A stretch of 64,000 nucleotides of DNA, taken from contig NZ_SRSO01000002.1 in the NCBI RefSeq assembly GCF_004791695.1, forward strand, positions 124,001-188,000, in the 5' to 3' direction. The DNA comes from Flavivirga rizhaonensis. Its GTDB lineage: Bacteria > Bacteroidota > Bacteroidia > Flavobacteriales > Flavobacteriaceae. Below are positions 17,643-26,675 of this stretch, piece after piece. How positions within the stretch are numbered: the stretch's first letter is position 1; every line of letters starts with the position of its first letter. A program made the translations under genes and the position numbers. The notes below the pieces were generated by a model. The model was not told where the DNA came from and searched no databases. It saw nothing but the letters and a program-made list of their open reading frames with translations.

Positions 17643-18770
17643 ATGATTTATAAAAATAAAATAGCACTAATTACGGGAGTAACAGGTCAAGATGGAGCCT
17701 ACTTATCAGAACTATTATTGTCCAAAGGTTATATAGTACATGGTATAAAACGTCGAGCGTCTTTGTTGAATACAGATAGAGTAGATCACCTGTATCAAGA
17801 CCCGCATGAAAGTAACGTACGCTTTAAGTTGCATTATGGTGATTTAAGTGATTCTATGAATATAACTAGAATTATTCAAGAAGTACAGCCAGATGAAATT
17901 TATAATTTGGGCGCAATGTCTCATGTAAAAGTAAGTTTTGATACACCAGAATATACAGCTAATATAGACGGTTTAGGTACATTACGTATTTTAGAAGCTG
18001 TTCGGTTATTAGGTTTAACTGAAAAAACGCGTATATATCAAGCTTCAACTTCAGAACTATATGGCTTAGTACAGGAAGTACCTCAAAAAGAAACAACGCC
18101 TTTTTACCCACGAAGCCCATATGGTGTAGCTAAGTTATATGGCTATTGGATAACTGTTAATTATCGTGAAGCTTACAATATGTATGCATGCAATGGTATT
18201 TTATTTAATCATGAATCTCCTTTAAGAGGAGAAACGTTTGTAACTCGTAAAATTACCAGAGCGACTTCAAAAATTATTTTAGGGATACAGGATGTACTTT
18301 ACATAGGGAATTTAGATGCTAAACGAGATTGGGGGCATGCTAAAGATTATGTAGAGGCTATGTGGTTAATGTTACAACAAGATAAACCAGAAGACTATGT
18401 TATAGCAACAGGAATTACAACAACTGTAAGAGATTTTATAAAAATGGCATTTAGTAATGTTGGTATTACTTTGGCTTTTGAAGGTGAAGCGGAAGCCGAA
18501 ATTGGAAAAATAGTAAGTTGTGCTCATTTAGATTACCAATTCCCAATTGGAAAAGTTGTGGTTAAAGTAGATGCGCAATATTATAGACCAACAGAAGTAG
18601 ATTTACTAATTGGAGATGCAACGAAATGCAAACAGAAATTACAATGGGAGCCTAAATTCACCCTTGAAGATTTAGTGAAAGATATGATGACCTCAGATTT
18701 AAAATTATTTAAAAAAGAACAATATTTAAAAGCTGGAGGTCACGATATAGTTAATTCTAGTGAAGAATAA
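17643..18770 (+). CDS. gmd: GDP-mannose 4,6-dehydratase
   Basis: Converts GDP-D-mannose to GDP-4-keto-6-deoxymannose, the first step to GDP-L-fucose and related sugars. The 375-residue length is normal. The NADP motif GVTGQDG is at residues 12-18. The substrate stretch [20 protein letters not shown], the catalytic Tyr160-x3-Lys164 pair and [17 protein letters not shown] are diagnostic of Gmd. The following fcl gene, one base after the stop if ATG 18772 is used, completes the GDP-fucose pathway. GDP-mannose synthesis genes (manB, manC) are not in the window. Confidence 0.97.
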   Translation: MIYKNKIALITGVTGQDGAYLSELLLSKGYIVHGIKRRASLLNTDRVDHLYQDPHESNVRFKLHYGDLSDSMNITRIIQEVQPDEIYNLGAMSHVKVSFDTPEYTANIDGLGTLRILEAVRLLGLTEKTRIYQASTSELYGLVQEVPQKETTPFYPRSPYGVAKLYGYWITVNYREAYNMYACNGILFNHESPLRGETFVTRKITRATSKIILGIQDVLYIGNLDAKRDWGHAKDYVEAMWLMLQQDKPEDYVIATGITTTVRDFIKMAFSNVGITLAFEGEAEAEIGKIVSCAHLDYQFPIGKVVVKVDAQYYRPTEVDLLIGDATKCKQKLQWEPKFTLEDLVKDMMTSDLKLFKKEQYLKAGGHDIVNSSEE

Positions 18771-18771
18771 T

Positions 18772-19713
18772 ATGAATTTTTCAGATAAAATATACATTGC
18801 TGGGCATAAAGGCATGGTAGGCTCTGCTATTTATAGAAGTTTAAAACAAAAAGGCTATACTAATTTTGTAATGCGAGATTCTTCAGAATTAGATTTAACT
18901 AATCAAGAACAGGTAACTAGTTTTTTTAAAGAAGAAAAGCCAGATTATGTGTTTTTGGCTGCAGCAAAAGTTGGAGGAATTGAAGCAAATAATACATTTA
19001 GAGGACAGTTTTTGTATGAGAATTTAATGATACAAAATAATGTGATACACCTAAGTTATGTATGCAATGTAAAAAAGCTATTGTTTTTTGCATCTTCGTG
19101 TATTTATCCTAAGTTTTCCGAACAACCTATAAGGGAAGATTATTTATTAACAGATAAATTAGAGCCTACAAACGAGCCATACGCTATAGCGAAAATAGCT
19201 GGTATAAAATTGTGTGAAAATTATAATCGTCAATACGGTTGTAATTTTATCTCAGTTATGCCAACCAATTTATATGGTCCTAATGATAATTACGATTTAA
19301 AACACTCACATGTACTGCCTGCATTATTACGAAAATTCCATGATGCCAAGATAAATGACTTGCGTACTGTTGAAGTTTGGGGGACAGGTAAACCAAAACG
19401 AGAATTCTTGCATGTTGATGATCTGGCTAATGCGAGTATTCATTTAATGCAAACATATTCAGGTAATGTTTCAGTAAATATAGGAACAGGAATTGATATG
19501 TCTATTAAAGAGCTTGCGGAATTAATTAAAGACATTGTAGGTTATAAAGGAGCTATAGTTTGGAATAAAAGTAAACCAGACGGAACGCCACGTAAATTAT
19601 TAGACGTTTCTTTAATACATAGTTTGGGTTGGCAACATACTATAGACATAAATGAAGGAATAAAAAAGGTTTACTTTAACAAGTTTTTAAATGAAGATAA
19701 AAAGGGCTTTTAG
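18772..19713 (+). CDS. fcl: GDP-L-fucose synthase
   Basis: Bifunctional 3,5-epimerase and 4-reductase that turns the product of Gmd into GDP-L-fucose. The NADPH motif GHKGMVG is at residues 11-17, the SSCIYPK strand near residue 105 and the catalytic Tyr137-x3-Lys141 pair in EPYAIAK. PTNLYGPNDNYD is a family signature. ATG 18772 was chosen; an in-frame GTG at 18760 would overlap gmd by 11 bases and add four residues. It implies fucose in the polymer unless a colitose-type branch exists elsewhere. A hairpin-like sequence follows the stop (about 19720-19749). Confidence 0.95.
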   Translation: MNFSDKIYIAGHKGMVGSAIYRSLKQKGYTNFVMRDSSELDLTNQEQVTSFFKEEKPDYVFLAAAKVGGIEANNTFRGQFLYENLMIQNNVIHLSYVCNVKKLLFFASSCIYPKFSEQPIREDYLLTDKLEPTNEPYAIAKIAGIKLCENYNRQYGCNFISVMPTNLYGPNDNYDLKHSHVLPALLRKFHDAKINDLRTVEVWGTGKPKREFLHVDDLANASIHLMQTYSGNVSVNIGTGIDMSIKELAELIKDIVGYKGAIVWNKSKPDGTPRKLLDVSLIHSLGWQHTIDINEGIKKVYFNKFLNEDKKGF

Positions 19714-19719
19714 CTAATT

Positions 19720-19749
19720 ATAACCCAAAAGGCTATATTGGGAAGTTAT
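19720..19749 (+). other. Imperfect hairpin after fcl
   Basis: ATAACCCAA (19720-19728) can pair with TTGG and GTTAT (19738-19749) with a three-base bulge. There is no T-run. It sits in the 91-base gap between fcl and the next glycosyltransferase and may affect read-through or mRNA processing. Confidence 0.28.
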
Positions 19750-19804
19750 TAAACTAGTTTATGAAAGAGATTCAAAATTAAAATTTATCAATCTATTACC
19801 AATA

Positions 19805-20593
19805 ATGCTAAATAATCTTTTAATTTCAATAATTACTGTCAATTATAATAATAAAGATGGTCTTGAAAAAACGATTAAAAGTGTTCAAAATCAATCTTTT
19901 ACTGATTTTGAGCATATAGTAATTGATGGCAATTCCACAGATGGTAGTAAAGAATTAATAGAAGCTAATAAAGCTGGTTTTAGTTATTGGGTTAGCGAAT
20001 CCGATAATGGCATTTACCATGCTATGAATAAAGGTATTAAAGAGGCAAAAGGAGACTACCTGTTTTTTTTAAATAGCGGTGATGACTTTACAGATTCTCA
20101 AGCACTCACTAAAGTAAAAGTTCATTTAAATAAGCATGATGTCGTTTATTTTAATATTAATGTAGTAGGATTGGGCGAAACAATCGTGAAAAAAAGCCCT
20201 GAAGTACTTACATTTAGTTTCCTGCATGCAGATTTACCAGCACATCAATCCACTTTTATAAAAAAAAGATTGTTTGAAAGAATAGGCTATTATGATGAGA
20301 ACTTAAAAATAGTATCAGATTGGAAATTTCTTATTTTAGCATTATGTAAGTATAATGCAACATATAAGTATGTAGACGATGTATTTTCAAATTTTTATAA
20401 AGGAGGAATAAGTTCTTTAGAAGAAAATTTTAAAATAGTGAAAGCAGAAAGGGCATCGGTATTGAATTCCGAGTTTTCAATTCAGATGAATGATTTAAAG
20501 TATAAATTTAAATTAGAACGAATTTTGAGAAACTTAAGGAAATCAAAAAAAATACAAATTTTAATCAAATTAGGGTTGATAAATAAGTTTTAA
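19805..20593 (+). CDS. Family 2 glycosyltransferase, paralogue of the one at 23147
   Basis: A 262-residue GT-A enzyme: ISIITVNYNNKDGLEKTI, HIVIDGNSTDGS near residue 39 and the metal site FFLNSGDDF near residue 90. Later blocks are YDENLKIVSDWKF near 162 and a basic C terminus ending in LIKLGLINKF. It aligns along its whole length with the protein at 23147-23929, including the C-terminal LxKLGxxxK motif, so the two arose by duplication. Donor and acceptor unknown. Confidence 0.88.
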   Translation: MLNNLLISIITVNYNNKDGLEKTIKSVQNQSFTDFEHIVIDGNSTDGSKELIEANKAGFSYWVSESDNGIYHAMNKGIKEAKGDYLFFLNSGDDFTDSQALTKVKVHLNKHDVVYFNINVVGLGETIVKKSPEVLTFSFLHADLPAHQSTFIKKRLFERIGYYDENLKIVSDWKFLILALCKYNATYKYVDDVFSNFYKGGISSLEENFKIVKAERASVLNSEFSIQMNDLKYKFKLERILRNLRKSKKIQILIKLGLINKF

Positions 20594-20615
20594 ATACTCA
20601 GTCCTAGCATAAATT

Positions 20616-21569
20616 ATGCAATTTTCAGTATCAGTAATTATTCCAGTTTATAATGATGAACGCTTTATAGAAAAAGCAATCAATTCAGCTATTCAACAAC
20701 CTGAAGTATCCGAAATAGTTGTAGTAAATGATGGGAGTACAGATAAAACAGAACATATACTTGAAAACCTGCAAAAACAAAATTCAAAGATTAAAGTTTA
20801 CTACCACGAAGGCAAGCTAAATAAAGGACGTTCCGCAAGTAGAAATTTAGGAATAAAGAAAGCTATAGGGAACTATATAGCGTTTTTAGATGCAGACGAT
20901 TTTTATTTGCCTAATAGGTTTACTAATGATAAGAAAATATTTAATGAGCGCAAAAGTATAGAAGGTGTTTACAATGCTATTAGTGCACATTTTTATAGAG
21001 AAGGAAGTAAAGCTGAAAAAGAGCAGCTAAGTTTAACTACTATAAAAAAAAGAATTGCTGCAGAAGTCCTTTTTGAAGCACTTTTATTAGGTAGTGAGGG
21101 GCATTTTTCAATAGATGGATTAACACTAAAAAAATCTGCCTTTAATAAAGTAGGTTACTTTAACCAAACGATGTTAGTGTCTGAGGATACAGAACTCATT
21201 TTTAAGCTATCTTTAAAATGTAAATTACAGTCCGGAATAATCGATAAGCCAGTAGCCATGCGAGGAGTCCATGGGAGTAATGTCTTTAATAGAGAAGATT
21301 TGTATGCAGAGCATAGAATAAAAATGTACCAATCACTATTATTTTGGGCAAATAAAAATCAAGTAGCATTGCATAGAATTGATAAATTGTTAAACACTTT
21401 GTGGGTCTTAAAATATAAACAGAAAAAAAGTTTAATAAGTTATATAGGCTATTGGGGCCATTTGTTTTTTAACGCTCCTAGAAGTATATTTTCAATGTTA
21501 GGCATAAAATATTTTCCAATTATTAGGCTTAGACAAAAACTTTTTCCATTTTTATACAAACATTCATAA
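20616..21569 (+). CDS. Family 2 glycosyltransferase
   Basis: A 317-residue GT-A enzyme. VSVIIPVYNDERFIEKAI opens the domain, IVVVNDGSTDKTE lies near residue 34 and YIAFLDADDFYLPNRF gives the DxD motif near residue 90. VSEDTELIFKL near residue 188 is the usual ED motif of the catalytic base region. The C-terminal 90 residues are basic and may bind the membrane. It is 22 bases after the previous glycosyltransferase and 18 before the fusion protein. Confidence 0.88.
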   Translation: MQFSVSVIIPVYNDERFIEKAINSAIQQPEVSEIVVVNDGSTDKTEHILENLQKQNSKIKVYYHEGKLNKGRSASRNLGIKKAIGNYIAFLDADDFYLPNRFTNDKKIFNERKSIEGVYNAISAHFYREGSKAEKEQLSLTTIKKRIAAEVLFEALLLGSEGHFSIDGLTLKKSAFNKVGYFNQTMLVSEDTELIFKLSLKCKLQSGIIDKPVAMRGVHGSNVFNREDLYAEHRIKMYQSLLFWANKNQVALHRIDKLLNTLWVLKYKQKKSLISYIGYWGHLFFNAPRSIFSMLGIKYFPIIRLRQKLFPFLYKHS

Positions 21570-21587
21570 TACGTTAATATTCATATC

Positions 21588-23150
21588 ATGAAATTGGCAC
21601 CTATAGTTTTATTTACTTACAATCGCCCGATGCATACGCAAAAGGCCTTGGATGCACTGGCCGCAAATCCAGAAGCAGAGGATAGTGAATTATATGTGTT
21701 TTGTGATGGAGCGAAAACAAATGCAAATATTACAGAATTAAACAACATTAAAAACGTTGTTAAAATTGCGAAAAGCGAAAATAGATTTAAAAAAGTACAT
21801 GTACATGTAAATTCGGAAAATAAAGGTTTAGCAAACTCTATTATTGGAGGAGTAACAGAAATAGTAAATAAACATGGAAGAATAATTGTACTGGAAGATG
21901 ATTTGGAAACATCATCAGGGTTTTTAAAATATATGAATAATGCTTTGGAAACCTATAAGGACGAAGATGAAGTCATGCATGTTTCTGGTTACATGTATCC
22001 TCACGATAAAACTTTACCAGAAACATTCTTTTTTAATGTACCTCTTTGTTGGGGTTGGGCTACTTGGAGTTCGGCATGGAAACATTTTAATGCAGACGCA
22101 TTTGACCTTTGGGAAATAATTAAAAACAAAAATTTATATACACATTTGGATAAATTTGGATACGATTATCTAAGTAGCCAACTAGCTCATAATATTTCAG
22201 GAAGATTAAATACGTGGTTTATTAAATGGCACGCATCTGTACTTATACAAAATGGATTTACTCTATATCCAAATAAATCATTAGTAGAAAACATAGGGTT
22301 TGATAATTCGGGAGTTCATAATGGTATCCATACAGAGTTTAAAAACAATACTTTGTCTACTCATATTGAAGTAGAAAAAAGACCAATTTCCGAGAATAAA
22401 GATGCGGAAAACATTATCAGGTCATTTTATAAAAAACTAAAAGAAAAACCTGTAAAACAAAGTTTAAAAAAACAGCTAAAAAATAAATTAAAAGACTTTG
22501 TGTTTTTAGTTTTTCCAAACTTGAGAAAAGTAATACGACTTAATCATGAGGTTTTAAATGTCAGAAGTTATTTAGGTCATTTCACAAAAGTGTACCCGCC
22601 TTCAAGGCTATCAGACACTATTATTGGAAATTATACTTACATATCAGAAAAGTCTATAATTAATAACGTAATAATTGGTAAATTTTGCTCTATAGGAACC
22701 AACTTTATGGCTGGTCGTGGCATGCATCCTACTAAAAGTATATCAACTCATCCCATGTTTTATTCTACAGGAAAACAAAACGGAATGACTTTAAGTAAGG
22801 ATGATAAAATTAGAGAATTTCTAACCATATCTATTGGTAATGATGTTTTTATAGGTATGAATGTTACCGTTTTAGATGGTGTAAAAATAGAAGATGGTGC
22901 TATAATAGGAGCAGGAGCTGTTGTTTCAAGAGATATCCCAGCATATGCTATTGCCGTTGGTAATCCAGCAAAAGTTGTAAAGTATAGATTTGAAGATAAA
23001 ACCATAAATAAATTATTAGATATTAAATGGTGGGATTTTAAAGATGAAAATTTATTTCTAATAGAGAAGTATTTTTTTGAAATAGAAACTTTTATTAAAA
23101 AAGTTGAAGAAGAAGGTTTGACTAAAAAAGAAACAAAAAAGGAATATTGA
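21588..23150 (+). CDS. Fusion of a GT-A glycosyltransferase and a hexapeptide acyltransferase
   Basis: The 520-residue protein has two enzymes in one chain. Residues 1 to about 290 resemble the GNT-I/GT2-like group of sugar transferases (PIVLFTYNRPMHTQKAL at the start; IIVLEDDLETSSGFLKYM near residue 100; CWGWATWSSAWKHF near 155). A basic linker of about 45 residues follows. From about residue 335 a left-handed beta-helix acyltransferase begins (LSDTIIGNYTYISEKS, VIIGKFCSIG), with MHPT as possible active-site His region and ending VGNPAKVVKYRF. The frame is continuous and both halves keep family motifs. It could add a sugar and acylate it in one step. The last bases overlap the next TTG start. 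Confidence 0.88.
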   Translation: MKLAPIVLFTYNRPMHTQKALDALAANPEAEDSELYVFCDGAKTNANITELNNIKNVVKIAKSENRFKKVHVHVNSENKGLANSIIGGVTEIVNKHGRIIVLEDDLETSSGFLKYMNNALETYKDEDEVMHVSGYMYPHDKTLPETFFFNVPLCWGWATWSSAWKHFNADAFDLWEIIKNKNLYTHLDKFGYDYLSSQLAHNISGRLNTWFIKWHASVLIQNGFTLYPNKSLVENIGFDNSGVHNGIHTEFKNNTLSTHIEVEKRPISENKDAENIIRSFYKKLKEKPVKQSLKKQLKNKLKDFVFLVFPNLRKVIRLNHEVLNVRSYLGHFTKVYPPSRLSDTIIGNYTYISEKSIINNVIIGKFCSIGTNFMAGRGMHPTKSISTHPMFYSTGKQNGMTLSKDDKIREFLTISIGNDVFIGMNVTVLDGVKIEDGAIIGAGAVVSRDIPAYAIAVGNPAKVVKYRFEDKTINKLLDIKWWDFKDENLFLIEKYFFEIETFIKKVEEEGLTKKETKKEY

Positions 23151-23929
23151 AGCCAAAAATATCCATAATAACGATTAATTATAACAATTATGAGGGTTTA
23201 AAAAAGACTTTTGAAAGTATTGAAGCTCAAACATGGAATGGCTATGAATATATTGTCATTGATGGAGATTCAAATGACGATAGTACCGTATATTTAGAGA
23301 GTATAGCAGATAAAGTTGATTACTGGGTTAGCGAACCCGATAAAGGGGTATATGATGCCATGAATAAAGGGATTAAAAAAGCCAATGGAGATTATTTAAT
23401 TTTTTTAAATAGTGGAGATCATTTTTATAATGATAGCGTTTTAGAAAAGAATGTTAAACATATAGAAGCTTCAGACATAACTTATTTTAATTTAAGAGTT
23501 ATTGGTGAAACTGAAAATTTTATAAAAGAATATCCCGATACATTATCTTTTGCATACTTTGTAAAAGATACCTTGCCGCACCCAGCTACATTTATTAAAA
23601 AGGAAGTATTCGATAAAGTAGGCTTATATGATGAGAATTTAAAAATTGTATCAGATTGGAAGTTTTTTATGGACAGCATTTGTAAAAATAATATAAGCTA
23701 TAAAAAGATTAATGCGCCATTATCAACATTTTATTTAGATGGGATGAGTTCAAATTCTAATAATAAAAGAGTTATTGTTAATGAAAGACAACAAGTGTTA
23801 AATACAGAATATGGTGCTTTTGTTCGAGACTTAGAAGATGTTCTAAAATACAGAACAATAATTTCAGGCTTGAGACAATCCAGAATTATAAATTTACTCG
23901 TCAAACTCGGTTTTTTGCACAAGATTTAA
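23147..23929 (+). CDS. Family 2 glycosyltransferase, paralogue of the one at 19805
   Basis: A 260-residue GT-A enzyme: KISIITINYNNYEGLKKTF, YIVIDGDSNDDS, FLNSGDHF and YDENLKIVSDWKF, in the same order and spacing as in the protein at 19805. The start is TTG inside a TTGA overlap with the stop of the fusion gene, the equivalent of the common ATGA coupling. No upstream ATG is possible in this frame without intruding on the fusion gene. The metal motif reads SGDH where the paralogue has SGDD, a change next to the catalytic Asp that may shift specificity. Confidence 0.87.
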   Translation: MKPKISIITINYNNYEGLKKTFESIEAQTWNGYEYIVIDGDSNDDSTVYLESIADKVDYWVSEPDKGVYDAMNKGIKKANGDYLIFLNSGDHFYNDSVLEKNVKHIEASDITYFNLRVIGETENFIKEYPDTLSFAYFVKDTLPHPATFIKKEVFDKVGLYDENLKIVSDWKFFMDSICKNNISYKKINAPLSTFYLDGMSSNSNNKRVIVNERQQVLNTEYGAFVRDLEDVLKYRTIISGLRQSRIINLLVKLGFLHKI

Positions 23930-23930
23930 A

Positions 23931-24776
23931 ATGAATATTGAAGTTTCAATCATTGTACCTTGTTATAATCAAGCACACTATTTAGGTGAAGCTTTACAAT
24001 CTGTTTTAAATCAAACGTTTTCAAATTGGGAATGTATTATTGTTAATGATGGGAGCCCTGATGATACTGAAAAAATAGCCAATGAATGGTGTGAAAAAGA
24101 TGATAGATTCAAATATTTATATAAAGATAATGGTGGATTATCCAATGCAAGAAATGCTGGAATAAAAATTAGTAAGGGGACATTTATATTGCCTTTAGAC
24201 GCTGATGATATGATTGATGAGGTATTTGTAGAAACATTATTACCTCAATTGCACACCGATAAATCGCTTGCAATAGTATCTTGCTTCAGCAAGTTTTTTA
24301 TTGATAATAAAAACAATATTGTTAATGAGTTAAAGCCAAAAGGAGATACTTACCATTATTTACTTCATGTTAATCAATTAGTAGCTACGTCACTATATCG
24401 AAAATCATGTTGGGAAGAAGTTGGTGGTTATGATGAACAAATGAAAACTGGTTTCGAGGATTGGGAATTTTGGCTTGCTATTACTAAGCAAGGGTGGAAG
24501 TATAAAGTAGTAGAATCATATTTGTTTTATTATAGAAAAGCAAAAAAATCTATGTTAGTAGACACTATAAATAACCATTTTGAAACTAATAAAGAATATA
24601 TTATTAAAAAGCATAATGAAATTTATGTAAAAGATTTTGATAATTTGATGACCGTTTTATTCCACCAGCTAAAAACATATCATGCAAGTGAGGTTAAAGT
24701 TAAAACGTCATTAGAATACAAAATAGGTAAGGCAGTAACTAAACCCTTTAGAGTTTTAAAAGCTTTTTTTAATTAA
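23931..24776 (+). CDS. Family 2 glycosyltransferase
   Basis: A 281-residue GT-A enzyme. VSIIVPCYNQAHYLGEAL starts the donor fold, CIIVNDGSPDDTE follows near residue 35, and FILPLDADDMID supplies the DxD near residue 86. ETGFEDWEFWLAI-type sequence (TGFEDWEFW) near 178 contains the ED base region. One base separates it from the previous stop. Substrate unknown. Confidence 0.88.
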   Translation: MNIEVSIIVPCYNQAHYLGEALQSVLNQTFSNWECIIVNDGSPDDTEKIANEWCEKDDRFKYLYKDNGGLSNARNAGIKISKGTFILPLDADDMIDEVFVETLLPQLHTDKSLAIVSCFSKFFIDNKNNIVNELKPKGDTYHYLLHVNQLVATSLYRKSCWEEVGGYDEQMKTGFEDWEFWLAITKQGWKYKVVESYLFYYRKAKKSMLVDTINNHFETNKEYIIKKHNEIYVKDFDNLMTVLFHQLKTYHASEVKVKTSLEYKIGKAVTKPFRVLKAFFN

Positions 24777-24783
24777 GTTTTAA

Positions 24784-25563
24784 ATGATTTCAGTAGTCAT
24801 AAGAAGTAAAAATCAGGCATCTGCATTAGCCTTTTCGTTAAAAAACCTAACGGAAAGGTATATTAATGACATAGATGAAATCATTGTTTTAGATAACTTA
24901 TCCAAGGATAATAGTGAAGCCGTAACCAAACAATATGGTGCAAGATTTGTATCCATTAAAAATTTTAGTTTTGGTGGGAGTGCCAATATTTGTGCAAGTG
25001 AGGCTAAAAATAATATCATAGTTATCTTTAGTGCGCATTCCTTTGCAGTAAGTCATGACTTTTTTAGGTTAATCAAAAAGAAGTTTCAGGAAAATTCAAA
25101 TTTAGCAGGTCTAAGATGTTTACATGCTTCTAATGATTACAGAAATTTTATTAATAAAATACCTGCAACTATAGATCCTAATAAATCGGGACTCATTTTT
25201 TCAGGTTCAGCTTTTAGTAAAAAAGTATGGGAAAAACACCCATTTAAAGAAGATGTGCCAACTTTTGAAGATAAAGAATGGACAAAACGTGTTTTAAATG
25301 CAGGGTATGATATTGAATTTGTAGAGTCTATATTTAGTTATGAAATACAGAGAACTCGTAAACAACTCTTTTTCAGGTTTAAAAATGATGTGTTAGGAAA
25401 CTATCAAATTTGGCATGAAGATGTGAGTTTTTTACAAGCAAGTAAAGGATTTGTAATGTCTACATTCAAATTGATTAAATATTTTTTTACAGACTTAAAA
25501 TATATCGTTTTGAAGTATATCTATCTAATCAAGTTTATTTTTAATAAGCCTAAAAAATTCTAA
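24784..25563 (+). CDS. Family 2 glycosyltransferase
   Basis: A 259-residue GT-A-like protein: ISVVIRSKNQASALAFSL, IIVLDNLSKDNSEAV near residue 36 and FSFGGSANICASEAKNN near 63. The usual DDD metal motif is replaced by FSAHSFAVS near residue 80, resembling the rhamnosyltransferase-like subgroup where Asp is not obvious. FEDKEWTKRVLNAGYDI near 158 supplies the acidic base region. The C-terminal 40 residues are hydrophobic and basic and may associate with the membrane. Confidence 0.82.
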   Translation: MISVVIRSKNQASALAFSLKNLTERYINDIDEIIVLDNLSKDNSEAVTKQYGARFVSIKNFSFGGSANICASEAKNNIIVIFSAHSFAVSHDFFRLIKKKFQENSNLAGLRCLHASNDYRNFINKIPATIDPNKSGLIFSGSAFSKKVWEKHPFKEDVPTFEDKEWTKRVLNAGYDIEFVESIFSYEIQRTRKQLFFRFKNDVLGNYQIWHEDVSFLQASKGFVMSTFKLIKYFFTDLKYIVLKYIYLIKFIFNKPKKF

Positions 25564-25588
25564 ATACCAATGCTGGAGACATTATAAT

Positions 25589-26665
25589 TTGAAAATACAT
25601 AAACAAAATAATTTTGATTTTTTAAGGTTTATGTTTGCCTTATTTGTGGTTATATCACACGCTTATCCATTATCTGGAAGTAGTGAAGAAGCTCAATGGA
25701 TTTATAAAATTACTAATGGTCAAATAGTATTAGCTAGTATTGGTTTAAACGGTTTCTTTGTAATAAGTGGATTTTTTATTTTTCAAAGCCTTCAAAGAAG
25801 CAAAACGCTTAAAAGTTATTTTAAAAAAAGATTTCTAAGACTATTTCCAGGTTTATTTATATTGCTAATATTGTCTATACTAATGGTTCCTTTTCTTTAT
25901 CAAGGTAGCATACCGTTACTTAGTAATAAACAGTTTTATACATATTTACCTAATAATTTGAATTTATATAATTTTCAATCTGGTATAAAGGGTGTATTTG
26001 ATAGTAATAATTATCATGCTATAAATGGCTCTTTATGGACACTCCGCTACGAGTTTTCTCTCTATATAGCATTGGCGTTTTTATTTTATCTAAAAGGGCG
26101 TTTATCACTTGTAAAAGGATTGCTTTTAATATCGTTTTTTATGTTCTTTATACTTTTTAACTTTTGTTTAGATAGGTTTTCGGGAGCTTCTGTTTTTGGT
26201 ATGCAAGGCTATCATATTTTAAATTTTAGTGCCTTCTTTATGGGAGGTAGCTTTTTGGCTTCTGTAGGTTTTGATGCTATAAAAAAGGAAAGTAGTTTAT
26301 TTTTTGTTGTAGCTATTGCTGTTTCATTAATAATATTATTAGCCTCGATTTACTTTAATTTTTATAGCAACATAAAACATCTTATGTTTACGTTGCTTAT
26401 ATTATTGATTGGTTATATGAATATTCCAATACTTCAAAGTTTTGGTAAAATAGGAGATATGTCTTATGGGATCTATATTTATAGTTTTTTCATTCAGCAA
26501 ATATTTATGGTTGTTTTTAAATTCGATCTTTATGAATTAATGATATACTCGGTTATAGCATCAATTATATTAGGATATTTATCATGGCATTTAGTTGAAA
26601 AAAAGGCGCTGTTTTATAAGAATAAACCAATTTTAAGTTTAAAACGATTTACTTTTAAAACGTGA
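25589..26665 (+). CDS. Acyltransferase 3 family membrane protein
   Basis: Acyltransferase-3 proteins are multi-pass membrane enzymes that transfer acyl groups (usually acetyl) to cell-surface sugars. The 358-residue protein has about ten hydrophobic segments. The N-terminal NNFDFLRFMFALFVVISHAYP carries the conserved Arg and the catalytic-type His of SHA (residue about 23). GFFVISGFFIFQSL near residue 53 and GSLWTLRYEFSLY near 148 are family motifs. The start is TTG (no in-frame ATG upstream). It likely O-acetylates the polymer or a precursor on the periplasmic side. Confidence 0.9.
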   Translation: MKIHKQNNFDFLRFMFALFVVISHAYPLSGSSEEAQWIYKITNGQIVLASIGLNGFFVISGFFIFQSLQRSKTLKSYFKKRFLRLFPGLFILLILSILMVPFLYQGSIPLLSNKQFYTYLPNNLNLYNFQSGIKGVFDSNNYHAINGSLWTLRYEFSLYIALAFLFYLKGRLSLVKGLLLISFFMFFILFNFCLDRFSGASVFGMQGYHILNFSAFFMGGSFLASVGFDAIKKESSLFFVVAIAVSLIILLASIYFNFYSNIKHLMFTLLILLIGYMNIPILQSFGKIGDMSYGIYIYSFFIQQIFMVVFKFDLYELMIYSVIASIILGYLSWHLVEKKALFYKNKPILSLKRFTFKT

Positions 26666-26675
26666 ATATTTAATA

